Assembly: GCA_020852955.1 (NCBI GenBank) | Contig: JADYZW010000009.1 | Location: forward strand, 1-64,000 | Direction: 5' to 3' | Length of the DNA stretch: 64,000 nt | Source of the DNA: Deltaproteobacteria bacterium | Lineage (GTDB): Bacteria; Desulfobacterota; Binatia; UTPRO1 | Shown here: positions 33,847-42,456 of the stretch, piece by piece | Layout of the letters: every line of letters starts with the position of its first letter | Numbering within the stretch: position 1 is the stretch's first letter | Notes under the pieces: generated by a model | The model's input: the letters and a program-made list of their open reading frames with translations, nothing else | Told to the model about the DNA's origin: nothing | Databases searched by the model: none | Program-made: the position numbers and the translations under genes

Positions 33847-36338
33847 GCGTGACGCCGTCGTTCCGCGCGAGCGACGCGGCCCTGCACGCCGAAGCGGTCG
33901 CGGCCGCCGGGTGCGACGACTTCGGCGACCGCGCGTACCGCGAGGGCTTCGAGCGGATCCTCGACGCCTACGATCGGGAGGCGCGCTTCCACGACGCGGG
34001 GCGGGCGGCGGCGCGCGCGCACCTCGTGCAGCTCCTCGCCACGCGGCTCCGCTGCGAGGCGGCGCTCGAGGCTCCGGGCGCCGCCGCCGCGGCCGACGCC
34101 GTCCGGCGTCCGATCGTGGTGCTCGGTCTCGTCCGCACCGGCAGCACCGCGCTCCACCACCTGCTCGCCCAGGATCCGTCGGTGCAGGTGCTGGAGTACT
34201 GGCTCGCGGCGCGCCCGCGCCGGCGGCCACCGCGGGCCGCCTGGGAGGCCGAGCCCGCCTTCCGCGCCGCGGCCGCCGAGATCGACGCCATGTACGCGTT
34301 CGATCCCGGCCTGCGGAAGATCCATCTGATGATGCCGGACCTCGCCGAGGAGTGTCGCCACTTCCTCGCGCAGAGCTTCACCGACGATTCGTTCGAGGTG
34401 AACGCGACGGTGCCGTCGTACGTCGCCTGGTACGAGGGCGGACGACACGTCGCGGCCTACCGCCGGCACCGGCGCCTGCTCGGACTCGTCGGCGGGGACG
34501 ACGGGCGGCGCTGGGTGCTGAAGTATCCCGTGCACCTGAAGCACCTCGACGCGCTCCTCGCGGCGTATCCGGACGCCTGCATCGTGCAGACCCACCGGGA
34601 TCCGGCGCAGGTCATGGCGTCGTACGTGGAGCTGATCGCGGGCTTCCGCGCCATCTACGAAGGCGACATCGACCGCGCGGCGATCGCGTCGGAGCAGCTC
34701 GAGGTGTGGGCGGCCGCGGCCGAGCGCGCCATGGCGACGCGCGCGCGCCACGACCCGGTGCAGTTCCACGACGTGTTCTTTCCCGACTTCGTGGCCGATC
34801 CGATCGCGTCGGTACGCGCGATCTACGGGCGCTTCGGGATGGTGCTCTCGGCGGAGGCCGAGGCGCGCATGCGGGCGTGGCAGGGCGGCGACCCGGACGG
34901 CGCGCAGGCCCGGCCGCGGCGGGTCGACGACGGCCTCGGGCTTCCGCCGGCGCGCGTGCGCGAGCGGTTCGCCGCGTACATCGGACACTTCGGCCTCGCC
35001 ACCGACGCGCGGCCGCGCGCGCCGCGCGCCCCGGGGAGGGAGCGACGGGCGCGCAGCGCCCGCGAGGAGGAGCTGCTGGCGACGGCGCGGCGGTTCCTGC
35101 CGAGCGGGGTGCGGACCCCCTCGGGCCGGGCCGAGGACGCGATGGTGGTCGCGAGCGCGCGCGGGGCGCGGATCGTCGACGCGAGCGGCCACGAGTACGT
35201 CGACTACCTGCTCGGGTCCGGACCGCTGCTCCTCGGGCACGCGCACCCCGCGGTCGTCACGGCGGTCGCCGCCCAGCTCGAGCGCGGCGCAAGCTACCTC
35301 CTCGTGAACGAACCGGCGATCCGGCTGGCGGCGGCGCTCGTCGAGCTCGTGCCGTGCGCCGAGGCGGTGACATTCCACAGCACGGGCTCGGAGGCGACCT
35401 ACTACGCGCTCCGGCTGGCGCGCGCTTTCCGCGGCCGCGACGTCGTGCTCAAGTTCGAGGGCGCCTATCACGGCATGCACGACGCGGCGTTGATGAGCAC
35501 GCAGTGGACGCACACGCCCGCGCCGTTCCCCGCCGCCGTTCCGGGCTCGCGCGGCATCCCGACGAGCGCCGCCGCCGACGTGCTGGTCGCGCCGTTCAAC
35601 GACGTCGCCACGACGACGGCCATCATCGAGCGCCACCACGAGCGGATCGCCGCAGTGATCGTGGAGCCGCTGCAACGCACGATCCCGCCGTGCCCGGGAT
35701 TCCTGGCCGAGCTCCGCCGGATCACGGCGCACTACGGAATCGTCCTGGTGTTCGACGAGGTCGTGACGGGCTTCCGGCTCGGCCTCGGCGGTGCGCAGGC
35801 GCGCTACGGCGTGACGCCCGATCTCTGCGCGCTCGGCAAGAGCATCTCCGGCGGCCATCCGCTCGGCGTCGTCTGTGGGCGGCGCGAGATCCTGGCGCTC
35901 GCCGATCCGGAGCGGCGGACGACCGGCGACGGCGTGCTCCTCACCGGGACCTACGGCGGCAATCCGGTCTCGGCCGCGGCGGCGCTCGCCTGCATCGCCG
36001 AGCTCCGCCGGCCCGGGGTCTATGCGGACCTGGAGGCGACCGGCCGGCGCCTGATGACCGCCTTGCAGGGGATGTGCGACGACGCGGGGATCGCCGCCCA
36101 CGTCCAGGGCGAGCCGTCGGTCTTCCAGCCGTGGTTCGCGGCGGCGCCCGTGGTCGATCATCGCGCGGCCCTCGCGGCCGACCACGGGCGGGCCGCCGCC
36201 TTTACGGCGCACCTGCTGGCAGCCGGCGTCGTGAAGGCGCACGAGAAGCTCTTCCTCTCGACCGTCCACGGCGACGAGGAGATCGCCCGGACGCTGGCGG
36301 CGTTCGCGGAGGCGGTGGACCGGCTGCGCGACGGGTGA
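33843..36338 (+). CDS. Sulfotransferase fused to class III aminotransferase (GSAM-like)
   Basis: The product is 831 aa with no stop between domains. Residues 1 to about 388 form a sulfotransferase-family domain, with the PAPS 5-prime-phosphosulfate loop GLVRTGSTALHHLL (about residue 95), KYPVHLKHLD, and the 3-prime-phosphate motif HRDPAQVMASY. A basic linker (about 388-405) leads to a complete class III PLP enzyme resembling glutamate-1-semialdehyde aminomutase: FLPSGVRTPSGR, GSGPLLLGHAHPAV, FHSTGSEATYYALRLARAF, FDEVVTGFR, the PLP Lys666 in LGKSISGGHPLG, and TYGGNP. A lone hemL would not be fused like this, so a role in sulfated amine or amino-sugar/lipid biosynthesis is more likely. It overlaps the aminopeptidase gene by four bases. 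Which substrate passes between the two active sites is unknown. Confidence 0.85.
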   Translation: MSVTPSFRASDAALHAEAVAAAGCDDFGDRAYREGFERILDAYDREARFHDAGRAAARAHLVQLLATRLRCEAALEAPGAAAAADAVRRPIVVLGLVRTGSTALHHLLAQDPSVQVLEYWLAARPRRRPPRAAWEAEPAFRAAAAEIDAMYAFDPGLRKIHLMMPDLAEECRHFLAQSFTDDSFEVNATVPSYVAWYEGGRHVAAYRRHRRLLGLVGGDDGRRWVLKYPVHLKHLDALLAAYPDACIVQTHRDPAQVMASYVELIAGFRAIYEGDIDRAAIASEQLEVWAAAAERAMATRARHDPVQFHDVFFPDFVADPIASVRAIYGRFGMVLSAEAEARMRAWQGGDPDGAQARPRRVDDGLGLPPARVRERFAAYIGHFGLATDARPRAPRAPGRERRARSAREEELLATARRFLPSGVRTPSGRAEDAMVVASARGARIVDASGHEYVDYLLGSGPLLLGHAHPAVVTAVAAQLERGASYLLVNEPAIRLAAALVELVPCAEAVTFHSTGSEATYYALRLARAFRGRDVVLKFEGAYHGMHDAALMSTQWTHTPAPFPAAVPGSRGIPTSAAADVLVAPFNDVATTTAIIERHHERIAAVIVEPLQRTIPPCPGFLAELRRITAHYGIVLVFDEVVTGFRLGLGGAQARYGVTPDLCALGKSISGGHPLGVVCGRREILALADPERRTTGDGVLLTGTYGGNPVSAAAALACIAELRRPGVYADLEATGRRLMTALQGMCDDAGIAAHVQGEPSVFQPWFAAAPVVDHRAALAADHGRAAAFTAHLLAAGVVKAHEKLFLSTVHGDEEIARTLAAFAEAVDRLRDG

Positions 36339-36380
36339 GTGGCGCGGTCACCGCGGCCTCTGGCATGTAGGGGGCTACGC

Positions 36381-36851
36381 ATGAGCCCTCGGCGACGACG
36401 GCGGTTCCCGCGCGCCGGCGCGGCGCGGCAGCCGGCGCGGAAGACCCCGCGGACGGCGGCGGCGTCCGCGGCGGCGTCGCCGCTCGGGAGCGCGCCGGGG
36501 CGCGACGTGCTCGTCGTCGAGGACAACGACGACGCGCGCGAGGCGCTCTGCGAGTTCCTGAGGCTCGCGGGGCATCGCGTCCGGTGGGCGGCGGACGGCG
36601 TGACGGGACTCGCCGCGATCGTGGACGCGCCGCCCGACGTGGCGCTCGTCGACGTCGGGTTGCCCGGTATCGACGGCTACGAGCTCGCGCGCCGGGCGCG
36701 CGCCGCCGGCGCCGCGGCCGGCACCACGCTCGTCGCGCTCACGGGCTACGGGATGCCCGAAGACCAGGCCCGCGCCATGGAGGCGGGCTTCCACGTCCAC
36801 CTGGTGAAGCCCGTCAGCCTGGATGCGCTCGCCGAGGTCCTGGGGGCGTGA
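36381..36851 (+). CDS. Single-domain response regulator with basic N-terminal tail
   Basis: The product is 156 aa from the ATG at 36381; an in-frame GTG at 36339 is also possible. The first 40 residues are Arg/Ala/Pro-rich and probably disordered. The receiver domain (about 42-155) has the acidic pair in VVEDNDD, the phospho-acceptor Asp in ALVDVGLPGIDG, the Thr in VALTGYG and the Lys in HLVKPVS. No output domain follows, so it acts by protein contact or as part of a phosphorelay. The receiver resembles those at the C-terminus of CheB/CheR-linked hybrid kinases. No kinase is adjacent; the GAF kinase at 20306 is the only one in the window. Confidence 0.88.
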   Translation: MSPRRRRRFPRAGAARQPARKTPRTAAASAAASPLGSAPGRDVLVVEDNDDAREALCEFLRLAGHRVRWAADGVTGLAAIVDAPPDVALVDVGLPGIDGYELARRARAAGAAAGTTLVALTGYGMPEDQARAMEAGFHVHLVKPVSLDALAEVLGA

Positions 36852-36942
36852 CGCGCGGCGGGTCCCGGGTCATCGAATCCGGCCGACCCGCGGCGCGCGG
36901 GTCGGTGGCACGGGCGCGGTCGATCGGCTATGTCGCCTCGTC

Positions 36943-38118
36943 ATGCCGACGTCGCTCTCCGACCGCGCCTGCATCGTCGGCATCGGCGAGACCGCGTACT
37001 GCCGCGCCCCGGGCTCGGGGAAGACGCAGCTCGGGATCCAGCTCGAGGCGTCCCTCGCGGCGCTCGCCGACGCCGGCCTCTCGCCGCGGCAGCTCGACGG
37101 CGTCATGCCGTTTCCGAACCTCGGGAGCGCCGAGGAGCTCGCGGCCAACCTCGGCATCGCGAGCCTGCGCTTCGCGACCACGGTGCACATGGGCGGCGCG
37201 GCGCCGGTCGCGTCCCTGCGGGTTGCGGCCGCGGCCGTCGTGAGCGGCCTCGCCGACTACGTACTCCTGCCGGCGGGATGGAACGGCTACTCGGGCCGCC
37301 GCGCTCGCGAGACCGTCGCGATGGACGTGTCGTCGCTGCCCGGAGGCGCGATCGCGCGCGACTACTACATGCCCTACGGGCTTACCGCGCCGCCGCAGTG
37401 GTACGCGCTGATCGCGCGCCGCCACATGCACGAGTTCGGGACCACGCCCGAACAGCTCGGCGCGATCGCGATCGCCATGCGCAAGCACGCCCGGCTCAAT
37501 CCGGGCGCGGTGATGAAGGACAAGGCGCTGACGATGGATGCGTACCTCGCGTCGCCGATGATCACGGCGCCGTATCGCCTCTTCGACTGCTGCCTCGAGA
37601 CCGACGGCGCCGCCGCGGTGGTCGTGACCACCAAGGAGCGCGCGCGCGACCTCCGCCGGCGCCCGGTGTCGATCCTCGGCGCGGCGGCGGCGCAGCCGTA
37701 TCCCGCCGACGAGATCACGAACCGGAAGGACCTCTTCGAGACCGGCCTGACGATCGCGGCGCCGCGCGCCTTCGCGATGGCCGGGCTCACGCCCGCCGAC
37801 ATCGACTTCGCCGAGATCTACGACTGCTTCACCTTCGAGGTGCTGCAGCAGATCGAGGAGACCGGCTTCTGTGGGCGCGGCGAGGGCGGGGGCTTCGTCG
37901 AGGGCGGCACGATCGAGCTCGGCGGCGCGCTCCCCGTGAACACGCATGGGGGCCTGCTTTCCGAGGCGCACGTGCTCGGCATGAGCCACGTCACCGAGGC
38001 CGTGCGGCAGCTGCGCGGCGACGCCGGCGAGCGGCAGGTCGCCGACGCCGAAACGGGAGTCGTCACCGGCTGGGGCGACTTCGGCGACGGCTCGATCGCG
38101 ATCCTGCGCCGCGGATGA
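36943..38118 (+). CDS. Cys-less thiolase-like protein, Ltp2/SCP-x type (probable acyl-CoA aldolase)
   Basis: The 391-aa product has the SCP-x/lipid-transfer thiolase layout: CIVGIGETAYCRAPGSG, DALxxAGL-type helix LADAGLSPRQLDGVM, IYDCFTFEVLQQIEETGFC and VNTHGGLLSEAHVLGMSH. The segment that should hold the nucleophilic Cys reads TTVHMGGAAPVASLRVA, with no Cys, so a normal thiolytic mechanism is excluded. In the actinobacterial Ltp2/ChsH2 system a Cys-less thiolase pairs with a DUF35 protein to act as a retro-aldolase on side-chain beta-hydroxyacyl-CoA. The next gene here is a DUF35 protein 16 bases away. Retro-aldolase activity is therefore the best guess, and the substrate is unknown. Confidence 0.82.
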   Translation: MPTSLSDRACIVGIGETAYCRAPGSGKTQLGIQLEASLAALADAGLSPRQLDGVMPFPNLGSAEELAANLGIASLRFATTVHMGGAAPVASLRVAAAAVVSGLADYVLLPAGWNGYSGRRARETVAMDVSSLPGGAIARDYYMPYGLTAPPQWYALIARRHMHEFGTTPEQLGAIAIAMRKHARLNPGAVMKDKALTMDAYLASPMITAPYRLFDCCLETDGAAAVVVTTKERARDLRRRPVSILGAAAAQPYPADEITNRKDLFETGLTIAAPRAFAMAGLTPADIDFAEIYDCFTFEVLQQIEETGFCGRGEGGGFVEGGTIELGGALPVNTHGGLLSEAHVLGMSHVTEAVRQLRGDAGERQVADAETGVVTGWGDFGDGSIAILRRG

Positions 38119-38134
38119 CGAGAAGGACGAACCG

Positions 38135-38551
38135 ATGAGCGAGACCGTCGCGACGCCGCGACCGCTGCCCGCCTGGCAGGGCCTGACCGGAGAGTTCTAC
38201 GCCTGGTGCGCGCAGGGCGAGTTGCGCTTCCAGCGCTGCGACGACTGCGGCGCGTGGCGCCACGTGCCGCGCGAGATCTGCGCCGAGTGCGGCGCCGCCG
38301 CCTGGTCGTGGGTGCGCTCGAGCGGCCGCGGCCGGGTTTTCACCTGGACGGTCGCCGCGCGCGCCATGCACCCCGGCTTCGCCGCCGATGCGCCCTACGC
38401 GCCCGTCGTCGTCGAGATGGAGGAGGGCGTCCGGCTCGTGAGCCTCATGGTCGACTGCCCGCCCGACGCGCTCGCGATCGACATGCCGGTCGAGGTGGTG
38501 TTCGTGCCGGTCTCGACGGAGATCACGCTTCCGAAGTTCCGCCGCGCGTGA
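38135..38551 (+). CDS. DUF35 OB-fold, zinc-ribbon acyl-CoA-binding protein
   Basis: The product is 138 aa. AGAAGGA lies eight bases before the ATG. The N-terminal helix and rubredoxin-like zinc ribbon (QRCDDCGAWRHVPREICAECG) are followed by the OB fold (GRGRVFTWTVAARAMHPGF, PYAPVVVEMEEGVRLVSLM). DUF35 proteins bind acyl-CoA and are obligate partners of SCP-x-type thiolases or aldolases. Here the partner would be the Cys-less thiolase directly upstream. In ChsH2 the DUF35 part is fused to a MaoC-type hydratase domain. That hydratase domain is absent here, but a crotonase hydratase follows at 38596 and could supply the hydration step. Confidence 0.92.
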   Translation: MSETVATPRPLPAWQGLTGEFYAWCAQGELRFQRCDDCGAWRHVPREICAECGAAAWSWVRSSGRGRVFTWTVAARAMHPGFAADAPYAPVVVEMEEGVRLVSLMVDCPPDALAIDMPVEVVFVPVSTEITLPKFRRA

Positions 38552-38595
38552 GCGCGCGCGCCATCGCTGCCACCGTTCGCCCGAAAGGACCTCGT

Positions 38596-39384
38596 ATGAA
38601 GAGGACGCCGCCGACGCTGCCGCCGACGATGCGCTACGAGAAACGCGACCGCATCGCGATCGTCACCATCAACCGTCCCGAGGCCATGAACGCGTTCACG
38701 GCGGACATGCTGCGCGGCATGGACGCCGCCTTCGCCGACTTCAACGCCGATCCCGATCTCTGGGTCGCGATCCTCGCCGCGGCAGGCGACAAGTCCTTCT
38801 GCGCCGGCATGGACTTGAAGGAAGCGATTCCGGCGATGGCCGACGGCGACGACCTCGGCTACGGAGACCACACCAAGCGTCCGTTCTCGGACGTCTTCAA
38901 GCCGATCATCGCCGCGGTGAACGGCTTCTGTATCGCCGGCGGCCTCGAGTTCCTCCAGGGCACCGACCTCCGCATCGCCGCCGAGCACGCGACCTTCGGC
39001 CTCGGCGAGGTGCGCTGGGGCATCATCCCGACGGGCGGCTCGCACATCCGCTTGCCGCGGCAGATTCCGTGGGCCGTGGCGATGGAGCTGCTTCTCATGG
39101 GACGGCCGATCGACGCCAAGCGCGCCTACGATATCGGCCTGGTGAACGCGGTGGTGCCGGCCGCCGAGGTGCTGCCGACCGCGATCACGTGGGCCGAGAC
39201 CATCTGCAAGAACGGTCCGCTCGCCGTGAAGACCGCGAAGGAGATCGCGGTGCGCGCGCTCGGCCTCGAGTCGGGCTTCGTGCTCGAGAAGGCGCTCGGC
39301 GCCCGCGTCTTCGCGTCCGCCGATGCCGCCGAAGGTCCGAAGGCCTTCGCCGAGAAGCGTCCCCCGAAGTTCACCGGGCGGTAG
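38596..39384 (+). CDS. Enoyl-CoA hydratase with both catalytic Glu
   Basis: The 262-aa product starts at an ATG with AAAGGA six bases upstream. Crotonase features are IAIVTINRPEAMNAFTADM, the oxyanion segment KSFCAGMDLKEAIP, VNGFCIAGGLEFLQGTDLRI and FGLGEVRWGIIPTGGSH. Glu in GGLEFL and Glu in LGEVRWG fill both hydratase positions, so syn-hydration of a trans-2-enoyl-CoA is expected. It follows the thiolase/DUF35 pair in the same direction, with 44 bases between. Hydratase then retro-aldolase is a coherent two-step side-chain removal. It converges on the luciferase-like gene. Confidence 0.9.
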   Translation: MKRTPPTLPPTMRYEKRDRIAIVTINRPEAMNAFTADMLRGMDAAFADFNADPDLWVAILAAAGDKSFCAGMDLKEAIPAMADGDDLGYGDHTKRPFSDVFKPIIAAVNGFCIAGGLEFLQGTDLRIAAEHATFGLGEVRWGIIPTGGSHIRLPRQIPWAVAMELLLMGRPIDAKRAYDIGLVNAVVPAAEVLPTAITWAETICKNGPLAVKTAKEIAVRALGLESGFVLEKALGARVFASADAAEGPKAFAEKRPPKFTGR

Positions 39385-39408
39385 CGGGCGACGCGCTCGC
39401 CGAAGAGT

Positions 39409-40404
39409 CTATCGCGCTTGTGGGCTGGCCTCTGAGCCGCGTGCGGCCGCGGCGAAGCGCTCGAGCTCGCCGGGGATGTCCGGCCCCGCGGGTTGGTAGG
39501 CGATCTCGGTCGCGCCCATCGATGCGAGCATGGCGAGGCGTTCGCGCCAGCCGGCGGCGTCCAGTGCGAAGCCGTGCTGGGCCAGCAGCTCGCCGGTGAC
39601 GAAGGGGCGGTCGCGCTCGTTCACCGCGATCAGGTGGCGGTCGTGGAGGGCGAGGTGGCGGGCGGGGGCGGGGACCCCGGCGTAGGCGGCGGCCCAGGCC
39701 TCGCCGTTCGGAAGGAGGGCGAGGCGGTGGTGCTCCATCGCGAAGTGGAAGAGGACGGGCGCGGCATGACCGGCGGCGGCGAGGACGCGTGGGGCGTCGG
39801 GAGCCTCGCCGCGCTCGAGCACCGTCCCGAACGTGAGCACGATGCTGCGCGCGAATCCGGGAATGGGCATGGAGGCGCCGAACACGCCGTCGCCGTGGCG
39901 CTCCGCGGCGGCGATGCCCTTGGGGCCCGCGGCCGCGACCACGATCGGGACGCGGATCGGCCGGGGCGCGCCGAATCCCGCGGGGTGCAGCATCTGGAGG
40001 AGGCCGCCGTCCCACTCGACCTCCTCGCCCGCGAGGAGCGCGCGCAGCGTCCGGAGGTAGGCGACGACGTCGGTCCATTTCATGGGCCGCTGGCCGAGCG
40101 TGAAGCGCCCGCTGAAGCCGGAGCCGATCGCGATCGCGACGCGCGCTTCGCCTGCGATGCCGACCAGCGTCGCGATCGCCGCCGCGTTCACCATCGGATG
40201 GCGGAGGCTCGGCACGAGGACGCCCGGTCCGAGCCCGATCCGCGTGGTGCGCTCGGCGGCGCGGCAGAGCTGCACCCAGACGTCGGGATAGAGGGCGGGC
40301 GAGTCGTAGAACCAGGCGTGGGCGTAGCCGAGGTCCTCGGCGATCCGGGCGTGCTCGTGGCTCCGTTCGGAGGTGGCGAAGGCGCAGGAGAGCGTGATCG
40401 ACAT
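39409..40404 (-). CDS. Luciferase-like (LLM class) flavin/F420 oxidoreductase
   Basis: The 331-aa product has the LLM barrel: SHEHARIAEDLGYAHAWFYD near the start, TTRIGLGPGVLVPSLRHPM, RVAIAIGSGFSGRFTLGQRP, and VPIVVAAAGPKGIAAAERHGDGV. LLM enzymes use FMN or F420H2 for monooxygenation or hydride transfer. The cofactor cannot be decided by eye, and the Gly-rich region near GSGFSG fits either. The substrate is unknown. It is a single-gene unit on the minus strand between two plus-strand blocks and starts 89 bases from the divergent ligD start. Confidence 0.82.
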   Translation of the reverse strand: MSITLSCAFATSERSHEHARIAEDLGYAHAWFYDSPALYPDVWVQLCRAAERTTRIGLGPGVLVPSLRHPMVNAAAIATLVGIAGEARVAIAIGSGFSGRFTLGQRPMKWTDVVAYLRTLRALLAGEEVEWDGGLLQMLHPAGFGAPRPIRVPIVVAAAGPKGIAAAERHGDGVFGASMPIPGFARSIVLTFGTVLERGEAPDAPRVLAAAGHAAPVLFHFAMEHHRLALLPNGEAWAAAYAGVPAPARHLALHDRHLIAVNERDRPFVTGELLAQHGFALDAAGWRERLAMLASMGATEIAYQPAGPDIPGELERFAAAARGSEASPQAR

Positions 40405-40493
40405 GCGGCCTGCGCTAGCACGGCGGCGGCGGCATGCCCATCCGACGCCGGCGCGATGGCATCCCGCCGCGGTCGCCGGTACCCTCCGGCGCG

Positions 40494-42446
40494 ATGGCGA
40501 CCCGCCGCCCTTCGGCCGCGCTGCCGGCGCGCTTCGAGCCCCAGCTCGCGACGCTCGTGCGGGCGCCCGCGGCCTCGGACGACTGGCTCCACGAGATCAA
40601 GTTCGACGGCTACCGCATCGGCGCGCGGGTGGCGGAAGGCGCGGTCACGCTCTTCACGCGCGCCGGCAACGACTGGACGACGAGCTTCCCGGAGGTCCGG
40701 GCCGCGGTCGGCGCGCTCCCGGTCCGCCGCGCGCTCCTCGACGGCGAGGTGGCGGCCGTCCTCGCCGACGGGCGCACGAGCTTCCAGGCGCTCCAGAAGT
40801 GGTTTTCGGGCGGGAAGGCGACGCTCGTCTACTACGTCTTCGACCTCCTCCACCTCGACGGCGAGGACACGGCGCGCCTGCCGCTCGACGAGCGCAAGGC
40901 TCGGCTCGAGCGCCTGCTCGGCGGACTCCCCGCCGACTCGCCGATCCGCTACTCGGCCCACGTCATCGGCGGCGGGCCGCGCTTCTTCACGGCCGCCTGT
41001 GAGCGCGGCCTCGAAGGGATCGTCTCCAAGCGGCGCAGCCGTCCCTACGAGCCGGGACGCAAGGGCGGATGGACGAAGAGCAAGTGCCTCCAACGGCAGG
41101 AGCTCGTGATCGGCGGCTTCACCGATCCCGGGGGACAGCGGGGCGGGATCGGCGCGCTCCTCCTCGGGGTGTACGACGGCGCGGGCGCGCTGCGCTTCGC
41201 GGGGAAGGTCGGGACGGGATTCTCGCAGCAGGGCGGCGCGGATCTGCGGGCGCGGCTCGATCGGCTCGAACGTTCGACCGCGCCCTTCGCCGCGTGCCCG
41301 CCCGAGACCCGGCGCTGGCGCCCGCACTGGGTCGAGCCGACGCTCGTCGCCGAGGTGGCCTTCGCGGAGTGGACCGACGACGGCCGCCTCCGCCAGGCCT
41401 CGTTCCAGGGGCTTCGCGCCGACAAGCCCGCGCGCGAGGTGATGCGCGAACGACCGGCGGCGGATGGTGCCGACGTGACGGCGAAGCGGCCGCCGCGCCG
41501 GAAGCGCGGCACGGTGCGGGTCACGGCGTCGAAGGTCGCGGCGCCGTCCAAGGGGACGGTGGTCGTGGAGGGCGTCCGGCTCACCCATCCCGGGCGCGTG
41601 CTCTATCCGGATCCCCGGTTCACCAAGCTCGATCTCGCGCGCTTCTACGAGTCGATCGCCGAATGGATCCTCCCGCACGTCGCCGGACGGCCGCTCAGCC
41701 TGGTGCGGTGCCCGACCGGCCTCGGGAGCTGCTTCTACGTGAAGCACGCGACCGCGGCCGAGCCCGCCGTGCTGCGCCGCATCCCGATCCGCGAGAAGGG
41801 CGCGACGCGGCGCTACGCCGTCGTCGACGACCTGGCGGGCCTCATGGCGCTCGTGCAGATGAGCATCCTCGAGATCCACACCTGGAACGCCCGCGCCGAC
41901 GACCTCGAGCGGCCGGACCGGGTCATCATCGATCTCGACCCCGGACCGGAGGTCGCGTGGCCGCGGGTGCTCGAGACGGCCGAGCTCGTCCGGGTGGTCT
42001 TCGAGACGCTCGGTCTCCGGAGCTTCGTGAAGACGACCGGCGGGAAGGGTCTTCACGTCGTCGCGCCCGTCCGGCCCGAGCGCGACTGGGACACGTGTCT
42101 CGCCTTCGCGCGCGGCGTCTCGGCGCTGATCGCGCGCCAGGATCCGACGACGTACACGACGACGATGACGAGGCGCGGGCGCGAGAAGAAGATCCTGCTC
42201 GACTACTACCGCAACCACCGTGGCGCGACCGCGATCGCGGCGTTTTCGACGCGCGCTCGCGAGGGAGCACCGGTGGCGGTCCCGCTCGCCTGGGACGAGC
42301 TCTCGCCGACGCGCCGCTCGGATCACTTCACGGTGCGCACTGTCGCGGCCCGCCTCCGCCGCTTGAAGCGCGATCCCTGGCGTGAATACTGGACCGTCCG
42401 CCAGCGCATCAGCGCGAAGGCGCTTGCGGCTGTGACGGCACGGTGA
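40494..42446 (+). CDS. ligD: Two-domain ATP-dependent DNA ligase D (ligase-polymerase)
   Basis: The 650-aa product carries the ATP-dependent ligase domain first: adenylated Lys36 in EIKFDGYRIG, LLDGEVAAV, YYVFDLLHLDG, EGIVSKRRSRPYEPG and KSKCLQRQELVIGG, with an OB fold ending near residue 325. A basic linker then leads to the primase-polymerase domain (about 365-645): LTHPGRVLYPD, GSCFYVKHA, IIDLDPGPE with the catalytic Asp pair, and TTGGKGLHVVAP. The N-terminal or separate 3-prime-phosphoesterase module of larger LigD proteins is missing. The start at 40494 precedes the ligase domain directly; an upstream ATG at 40434 would add an unlikely basic tail. Its usual partner Ku is not in the window. 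It acts in non-homologous end joining. Confidence 0.93.
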   Translation: MATRRPSAALPARFEPQLATLVRAPAASDDWLHEIKFDGYRIGARVAEGAVTLFTRAGNDWTTSFPEVRAAVGALPVRRALLDGEVAAVLADGRTSFQALQKWFSGGKATLVYYVFDLLHLDGEDTARLPLDERKARLERLLGGLPADSPIRYSAHVIGGGPRFFTAACERGLEGIVSKRRSRPYEPGRKGGWTKSKCLQRQELVIGGFTDPGGQRGGIGALLLGVYDGAGALRFAGKVGTGFSQQGGADLRARLDRLERSTAPFAACPPETRRWRPHWVEPTLVAEVAFAEWTDDGRLRQASFQGLRADKPAREVMRERPAADGADVTAKRPPRRKRGTVRVTASKVAAPSKGTVVVEGVRLTHPGRVLYPDPRFTKLDLARFYESIAEWILPHVAGRPLSLVRCPTGLGSCFYVKHATAAEPAVLRRIPIREKGATRRYAVVDDLAGLMALVQMSILEIHTWNARADDLERPDRVIIDLDPGPEVAWPRVLETAELVRVVFETLGLRSFVKTTGGKGLHVVAPVRPERDWDTCLAFARGVSALIARQDPTTYTTTMTRRGREKKILLDYYRNHRGATAIAAFSTRAREGAPVAVPLAWDELSPTRRSDHFTVRTVAARLRRLKRDPWREYWTVRQRISAKALAAVTAR

Positions 42447-42456
42447 GGGGCACGCC

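Noticed and set aside
35060-36338. Separate hemL gene
   Set aside because: No stop, Shine-Dalgarno or start separates the domains, and the frame is continuous from 33843.
36943-38118. Ordinary acetyl-CoA acetyltransferase
   Set aside because: The nucleophilic Cys position reads HMGGAAP, so thiolysis by the normal route is not possible.
39387-39401. Hairpin GGCGA/TCGCC at the 39384/39409 junction as a terminator
   Set aside because: A five-base stem is expected by chance at this GC content.
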